DNA of 64,000 nucleotides, from the NCBI RefSeq assembly GCF_010692745.1, contig NZ_JAAHTB010000007.1, positions 1 to 64,000 of the forward strand. The letters are read 5' to 3'. Under the pieces are notes generated by a model. The model did not search any database. It was not told where the DNA came from and was given only the letters and a program-made list of their open reading frames with translations. The DNA comes from Methylobacterium sp. BTF04 (GTDB taxonomy: Bacteria; Pseudomonadota; Alphaproteobacteria; Rhizobiales; Beijerinckiaceae). Within the stretch, counting starts at the first letter, position 1; each line of letters opens with the position of its first letter. Shown here piece after piece: positions 59,501-64,000 of this stretch. The position numbers were made by a program, and so were the translations under genes.

Positions 59501-62500
59501 CGACGGAAGACCGCGCCAAGTCGTTCGACGCCGTCCTCACCGACCGGCTGGCCGCCCTGCAGGACACCATCGCCCGCGGCGACATCCTGGCCGACCGCAT
59601 CTCCCGCGACACCGAATCCCTGAGCCGGACCGTCACCGTCCAGCTCGAGGAGATGGACCGCGTCATCACGGTCAAGGGCAACGCCGTCGCCCTCGCCATC
59701 ACTGAGCGGACGCGCGAGGCCCACGCTCTGGTCGAGACCCAGCTCGGCGCCTTGGAAGAGCGCTCGGCCAAGCGCTCGAGCGAGATCGGCGAGACCTTCT
59801 CCAACCTCGTCGGCCAGATCGACGGGCAGCTCGGCACCCGGGCCACGGCGCTCAACGAGGCGCTGATCCTGCGCACCGCCGAGATGGCCCGCATCATGGT
59901 CGAGGGCGGCCGCGACCTGATCCAGGCCCTCGATGCCCGCGCCGACGACATGGCGCAGGATATCGCCACGCGCAGCCTCAGCCTCGGCGACGCCCTCGGC
60001 GAGCGCACGTCGGCGGTCACGCAACGCCTCGACAGCCAGACGACGGAACTCGCGCGCCTTCTCGAGGAAGGCGTCGGTCGCTTCGACACCGGAGTCCTCG
60101 GCCGGCTGGAAGCCATCGGGGCCGCCCTGGAAGACCGCAGCCGCACCATCGACGAGAGCTTCGGGGCGCAGGCCTTCGAGGCGATCCGCCTCATCGAGAG
60201 CCGCACCCGTGCCGTCGACGAGGATCTGGCGACCCGCACCCGCGAACTCGTCGACATGATCGTCGAGCGCACCGGCGGCGCCAACGAGGCCCTCGACCGT
60301 CAGGCCGACGCGATCCGCTCCGCCTTTTCCGAGCGGGCCGACCGGATGGCTTCGCTCATCGACGAGCGCACCGCTGCCATGGGCGGCGAACTCGACGAGA
60401 AGGGCCGCGCCGTGTTCGGTGCGCTCGGCGGCCGCATCACCGAACTCGCCCGCTTGTTCGACAGCGGCAGCAATGCGCTCGGCAAGCTCCTCGAACAGCG
60501 CGGCGAGACGATCCTCACCCGCCTGCGCGACGTGGTCGCGGAGGCCGAGCGCCTGCTCGGCGAAGGCGAGGGCCGCCTCGGCACCACCCTCGACCGGCGC
60601 ACCATGGACATCAGTTCGCTCCTCGACGAGGGCGTGCGCACCGTCCACCAGCTTCTCGACGACAGGACCGGCGAGATTCGCGCCCTCCTCGACAACCACG
60701 CCGATACCCTCGGCACCAGCTTCGCCGACCGGATCGGACCGCTCCACGACACCCTCGATGCGCGCGGACGCATTCTCGTCGACACCATCGAGGCGAGCCT
60801 CGGCAGCGCGGCCGAGGCCGTGGATGCCCGCACGAAGGCGTTGGCGAGCATGTTCGACGCCCATATCGACACCCTCGACGATCTCGTCGACCGGCGCGGG
60901 ACCAACCTCGCCGACACCGTCGACGCCCGGACCCAGGCCCTCACGGCGGCGTTCGACCAGCGCATCGGCGTTCTCGACGAACTCGTCGATCAGCGCGGCG
61001 CGCGCTTGGCCGAGACCATCGGTACGCACACCCAGACCCTGGTCACCCAGTTCGACCGCCAGATCGAGGCCCTCGACGACGTCGTCGGTCGCCGCAGCGG
61101 CGAGATGGCCGAGACCGTCGATGCCCGGACACGGGCTCTCGGAACATTGTTCGATCACCGCATCGGCATCCTGGGTCAGCTCGTGGACGGCCGCGAGGCG
61201 CAGATCTCCGAAACCCTCGATACCCGCACCCGGACCCTCGCGACGCTGTTCGACGAGCGCATCTCCGTCCTCCACGATCTCGTGGAGCAGCGTGGCGGAC
61301 GCCTCGCCGAATCCGTCGACAGCCGGACCCAGAGCCTGCGCACCCTGTTCGACGAGATGCTGAGCGCCCTCGACGGGATCGTCGACAGCCGCGCCGACGC
61401 CCTCACCGACCGCGTCGACGCCCGGACCCATGGCCTCGTGGCTCTGTTCGACGAGCGCCTCGGCAGCCTGGATCGCTTGCTCGATCGCAGTGCCGGATCG
61501 CTCAACGACGGCGTCGAAGCCCGCGCCGAAGCGCTGGTGTCCCTGTTCGACGAGCGCCTGCGCGCCCTCGACAGCCTCGTGGAAGGCCGGGCGGCGGCCT
61601 TCGCCCGCACCATCGAAGCGCAAGGCTCGGCACTCGCCGAGACCGTGGATAGCCGCAGCGCGGCCTTCACCAGCCGCATCGACAACCGGATGAAGGTGTT
61701 CGCAACCTTGGTCGCGTCGCGGGGCGATGCACTGGCGAGCGCGTTCGACGACCGCCAGGACGCTTATACCGCCCTCGTCGACGAGCGCACGGCGACGATG
61801 CTCTCGGCCTTCGACGAGCGGGTCGGCCGCCATGCGGAGCTCGCCGAGGCCCATGCGGCGGCTCTCGCCGCGGCCCTCGACCAGCGCAACGAAGCCGTGG
61901 CTTCGCTGATCGACGGCCGCAACCAGGCCATGACCGAGGCCTTCGACCGCCGCTCGACGGCCCTGGCAAGCCTCGTCGAAGCCCGTGGCCAATCCCTGGC
62001 CCGACGCCTCGCCGAGAGTGCCGAGACGATCACGCGCGCCATCGAGGAGCGTGGCGGCACCCTCGTCGAGACCATCGATGGACGCGGCCAGAATGTGGTC
62101 GCGGCGTTCGGGACCCATGTCGAGGCGCTCAGCGGTCATTCCGAGCGCCTGCGCGCCATTGTCGAAGGCCCCGCCGCCGACCTCGTCGAGGCGCTGAACG
62201 CCCGCGGCAATGCCATCGAACTGGCGCTGCGCGACACCGGCGCGCCGCTGGTGGAGGCGATCCGCCAACGCACCGATGCGCTGGCGGCGCAATCGCGCGC
62301 CTCGGCCGAAGCCTTACTCGGTGCGATCGATACCGGCGCATCGCGGGCCATCGCGACGCTCAACGCCGCCAACGACCATCTCCGCACCGAACTCGGCGGC
62401 GTGCTGACCCGTGTCGACGACGCCAATGCAGCGTTGCGCGACCTCGTCGCCGGCGCCACCGACACCCTCGGTGCCATCGAATCGGGGCTCGCGAACCGGG

Positions 62501-64000
62501 TCGATCAGGTCCAGGCGGCCCTGGAAGGCATCGCCGGCGAGACCGCCAAGGCCAGCCGCGGAGTCGCCGAACAGGTCGGCCTGCTCAGGAGCGTGGCCGA
62601 AGGTGCCCTGCGCGATGCGGCCGAACTCGCCGCCTCGCTCGATGCACGCGGGCAGTCCCTCGGCGAGGTCGGGCGCGTGCACGCCGACACCCTGGCGCAG
62701 GCCGCCGGGTCGCTGGAAAGCGCCGAAGGCCGCCTATCGCGTCTCCTGTTCACGCGGGAGGAGGCCATCGCCGGCGTCCTTGCCCGGATCGAGGAGCGCT
62801 CGGGCACCCTGGACGCGCAGACCACGCGCTTCGATGCGATGATCGGCGAGACGTTGCGGGCGGCCGAGGAGCGGGCACGCTCCATCGGCGAGAACCTGTC
62901 CGACGTCGCCAAGGGCGCCGGCAGCACCGTGGTCGAGGCCTTCGAGGGTCTGCGCTCCGGAGCGGACAGCGCCGGCGAGCGCACGACCCAGACCGTGCGC
63001 GCCGCCATCGAGAGCGCCTCGCAGCAGATGATGTCGGTGCTGGAGACCGCATCGAGCCGTTTCGGCGACTCGGTGTCGGGGATGCGCGAGATGGCGGCCG
63101 AGATTCGGCGCGAGCTCGACGCCACCCGGGCGGACCTGCAGCGCGGCGTCCTCGAGATCCCGCGCGAGACCCAGGACGCCACCGGTGAGATGCGCCGGGT
63201 CGTCACCGACCAGATCGAGGCGCTCAACGCGTTGTCCGCGCTGGTGGCGAAGTCCGGTCGTTCGGTGGATGCGGCCGAGCAGCCCAAGGTCACACCATCG
63301 ACGGCGCGACCGCCCCAGGCGGCCGCTCAGGTCCAGCCCCCGGCCCAGGCGACAATGGAGGCCCCTGCCCCGAAGCCCAATCCGGCGGCCAAGACTGCGC
63401 CGGCGGCCAAGACTGCGCCAGCGGCAAAGCCGGCTCAGACCATGACGGTCATCCCGGCGCCGGCGGCACGGCCGGCGGCGGCACCTGTCCGCACCGGCGA
63501 GGCGCCCCGTCCCGCCGCAGGCCAGAAGCGCGACGACGTCCGCAACGGCGGCGAACGCGGCTGGCTTTCGGATCTGCTGACGCGGGCTTCCCTCGACGAC
63601 GAGTCGGATGACGACGCTCCGGCCCCGGCCAAGGCGGCACCGGCCAAGGGTAATCCGGCGGCCTCTGCCAGTGCCGACAGCAAGGCTGCGGCCGAGCGCG
63701 GGCGCACGGCGCTGGAGACGATCTCGGCCGATATCGGAAAGATGATCGATCACCAGACGGCGGTGGACCTGTGGGAGCGCTACCGCAGGGGTGAGCCGAA
63801 CCTGTTCGATCGCCGCATCTACACGGCGCAGGGCCGGCAGACCTTCGAGGAAGTGCGCCGTCGCTACACCGGCGATGCCGACTTCCGGCGGACGGTGGAT
63901 CGCTACGTCGGCGAGTTCGAGCGACTGCTCGGCGACGTGTCGAAGAACGACCGCGATTCTTCGCGTGCGGATGCCTACCTCACCTCCGAGACGGGCAAGG
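56515..64000 (+). CDS. GPR/RgsE-like giant polar-growth protein, 3' end outside window
   Basis: The frame is open from this ATG (GAGG 6 bases before it) to the window end, giving at least 2,495 residues. An acidic N-terminal arm (1-110) is followed by two membrane helices (about 117-136 and 152-175). Then, from about residue 305 to 1,880, the sequence is an almost unbroken series of 11-residue repeats. A Pro/Ala/Lys linker (about 2,260-2,380) and a conserved-looking C-terminal domain (ISADIGKMIDHQTAVDLWERY onward) follow, so little is probably missing. The apolipoprotein-like repeats, the two-helix anchor and size point to the Growth Pole Ring protein of Agrobacterium (RgsE in Sinorhizobium), which organises unipolar growth. 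That identity is from memory of the family and needs alignment. Confidence 0.85.
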   Translation, partial: MATEKKLKDPAEAALSAIEQALNLDMFAGSDAESRVEPRLPDVGDGDALHDPSGRLSPPRLDLDQPLPSDLAAPDRHRPRREGGLLPPDRSMVANDDRQNIGILQQTLRVRTSRTPYLLAALGSGLWVALLIGLAWSQSGGDLKGFFHGLTALQAAVAATVVVGPLVLFSIMGMLAVRAQEMHLVARAVGEVAIRLAEPEDFSTDAVLTMSQTVRREVAAVGDGVERALARAGELETLVRGEIATLERAYSENEIRIRSLVDELVAQRESIVANAERVRGAIAGTHQSLTAELDGAAERIVLAVNGAGDRVTGALDARGEAITAALGHRGDAITAALGEAGDRVVELVSGRGDDLVQRLSATSEGVRGSLAEVGTALTLSLESRADEVTRAFERTGGILTTTLAENAGEVARTLARTGADVIDALNRQGGEVRQTFEDSARGLETAFLSRGNELTTQFSNTGGEITARFAETGDALRRHFAETGSTLTQDIAARSADLRTEIEIAGTGVSDLIAERGRDAQAGLALAASGIIETFGARAETVRDDLLRSVEGLTNGIDDRGNALADRIETVAGRLHQTITVQGTALSDLIETRGRDAETGFARVADGIITRFGDRTTALRDGLIGSVDEITAGIDVRGATLADRIDGLANRLHETITVHGNGLSDRIEAQGHDVQAGLALAASAIVETFGARADTVRENLLRSIEGIASGLDAQGGALTDRIETVAGRLHETITVHGTGLETMLSATGERVGSLVTQRSQEAAETLDGALDALGRGFETRTVDALEVLRTAVTLLNDEIGTRTTAAADTFRRSAEETTVALGASTTEAAQALRRSAASATGELEARTVEAVQIFERRLAATSSDLSARTAEAAELLQHAASGVGGAVGARAEASIEALRELLRAINEELALRADEAAGTIARAADGLGGDLTARVRDVEASFGNHGRTLSDLIASQAQDAQTQLSTTALEIVRAVTAQGTRVNDALTKTGATFADTTEDRAKSFDAVLTDRLAALQDTIARGDILADRISRDTESLSRTVTVQLEEMDRVITVKGNAVALAITERTREAHALVETQLGALEERSAKRSSEIGETFSNLVGQIDGQLGTRATALNEALILRTAEMARIMVEGGRDLIQALDARADDMAQDIATRSLSLGDALGERTSAVTQRLDSQTTELARLLEEGVGRFDTGVLGRLEAIGAALEDRSRTIDESFGAQAFEAIRLIESRTRAVDEDLATRTRELVDMIVERTGGANEALDRQADAIRSAFSERADRMASLIDERTAAMGGELDEKGRAVFGALGGRITELARLFDSGSNALGKLLEQRGETILTRLRDVVAEAERLLGEGEGRLGTTLDRRTMDISSLLDEGVRTVHQLLDDRTGEIRALLDNHADTLGTSFADRIGPLHDTLDARGRILVDTIEASLGSAAEAVDARTKALASMFDAHIDTLDDLVDRRGTNLADTVDARTQALTAAFDQRIGVLDELVDQRGARLAETIGTHTQTLVTQFDRQIEALDDVVGRRSGEMAETVDARTRALGTLFDHRIGILGQLVDGREAQISETLDTRTRTLATLFDERISVLHDLVEQRGGRLAESVDSRTQSLRTLFDEMLSALDGIVDSRADALTDRVDARTHGLVALFDERLGSLDRLLDRSAGSLNDGVEARAEALVSLFDERLRALDSLVEGRAAAFARTIEAQGSALAETVDSRSAAFTSRIDNRMKVFATLVASRGDALASAFDDRQDAYTALVDERTATMLSAFDERVGRHAELAEAHAAALAAALDQRNEAVASLIDGRNQAMTEAFDRRSTALASLVEARGQSLARRLAESAETITRAIEERGGTLVETIDGRGQNVVAAFGTHVEALSGHSERLRAIVEGPAADLVEALNARGNAIELALRDTGAPLVEAIRQRTDALAAQSRASAEALLGAIDTGASRAIATLNAANDHLRTELGGVLTRVDDANAALRDLVAGATDTLGAIESGLANRVDQVQAALEGIAGETAKASRGVAEQVGLLRSVAEGALRDAAELAASLDARGQSLGEVGRVHADTLAQAAGSLESAEGRLSRLLFTREEAIAGVLARIEERSGTLDAQTTRFDAMIGETLRAAEERARSIGENLSDVAKGAGSTVVEAFEGLRSGADSAGERTTQTVRAAIESASQQMMSVLETASSRFGDSVSGMREMAAEIRRELDATRADLQRGVLEIPRETQDATGEMRRVVTDQIEALNALSALVAKSGRSVDAAEQPKVTPSTARPPQAAAQVQPPAQATMEAPAPKPNPAAKTAPAAKTAPAAKPAQTMTVIPAPAARPAAAPVRTGEAPRPAAGQKRDDVRNGGERGWLSDLLTRASLDDESDDDAPAPAKAAPAKGNPAASASADSKAAAERGRTALETISADIGKMIDHQTAVDLWERYRRGEPNLFDRRIYTAQGRQTFEEVRRRYTGDADFRRTVDRYVGEFERLLGDVSKNDRDSSRADAYLTSETGK
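58042..58734 (+). repeat. Three tandem copies of a 231-bp (77-residue) unit
   Basis: Inside the giant gene the same landmark (TCCGA before a Leu/Arg-Ile codon pair) recurs at 58,042, 58,273 and 58,504, a period of exactly 231 bases. The unit encodes variants of SDLIETRGRDAETGFA, then GIITRFG, then DRIETVAGRLHETITVHG. 77 residues equal seven 11-mers. Confidence 0.85.
60823..61614 (+). repeat. Eight tandem 99-bp (33-residue) units
   Basis: Codons for D/E-A-R-type starts recur at 60,823, 60,922, 61,021, 61,120, 61,219, 61,318, 61,417, 61,516 and 61,615, a strict 99-base period. A typical unit reads DARTRALGTLF, DHRIGILGQLV, DGREAQISETL, i.e. three 11-mers. Copies have diverged in sequence but not in length. 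Confidence 0.88.

Noticed and set aside
58621..62292. A 1,223-codon minus-strand ORF opposite the giant gene
   Set aside because: Its repeats are only the reverse of the 11-mer repeats. The forward frame has a start with a ribosome binding site, membrane helices and a regular hydrophobic pattern, while the reverse frame has none.

Overview
The window comes from a high-GC alphaproteobacterium and reads like a Methylobacterium/Methylorubrum-type member of the Hyphomicrobiales (Rhizobiales). The grounds are the GC-rich codon usage, the giant GPR/RgsE-like polar-growth protein at the right edge, the holin/DUF3618/DUF883-like stress operon, and the particular fused glycogen-trehalose enzymes. I see no rRNA, tRNA, CRISPR array, insertion sequence or prophage.

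Layout. 1-5,970: the tail of an outer-membrane beta-barrel gene, a DUF2076 protein, an L,D-transpeptidase, CheZ, and then uvrC-pgsA-moaD in one direction. 5,972-10,289: a zinc-binding ABC substrate protein with a Zur-like operator, an ABC exporter, aldose 1-epimerase and a YnfA-type membrane protein. 10,330-36,663: a glycogen/trehalose block of about 26 kb. Its genes are glgP, glgA (divergent), glgB, treS::maltokinase, a GH13::GlgE fusion, a malQ::treY fusion, treZ, glgX and otsA. A short forward island of small stress-type genes (31,466-32,937) interrupts it. 37,088-39,050: four small membrane/stress proteins behind a candidate EcfG promoter. 39,156-41,505: pxpB-pxpC and an RBBP9/YdeN-like hydrolase. 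41,613-48,845: ycjX-ycjF, an orphan protein with a phage-P5-like domain, a SixA-like phosphatase, an aldo/keto reductase, a MoxR ATPase and a VapBC-type toxin-antitoxin pair. 48,879-56,212: two co-translated membrane proteins of unknown role, a CPA2 antiporter, a small unknown protein, a CoxE-like von Willebrand protein, a VOC protein, a 2Fe-2S ferredoxin and an Hpt protein. 56,515-end: an incomplete gene for a membrane-anchored protein of at least 2,495 residues.

How the genes work together. The glycogen/trehalose block holds two routes to linear alpha-glucan: GlgA, and TreS-maltokinase-GlgE through maltose 1-phosphate. It also holds branching (GlgB), debranching (GlgX), phosphorolysis (GlgP) and disproportionation (MalQ). 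Trehalose can be made by three routes: OtsA, TreS and TreY/TreZ. Trehalose and glycogen should therefore interconvert from one locus. glgC and otsB are not in this window. Three of the enzymes are fusions, and catalytic residues are visible in every module.

The most striking object is the giant protein at the right edge. Most of it is an almost unbroken series of about 140 eleven-residue repeats. I interpret it as a homologue of the Agrobacterium Growth Pole Ring protein / Sinorhizobium RgsE.
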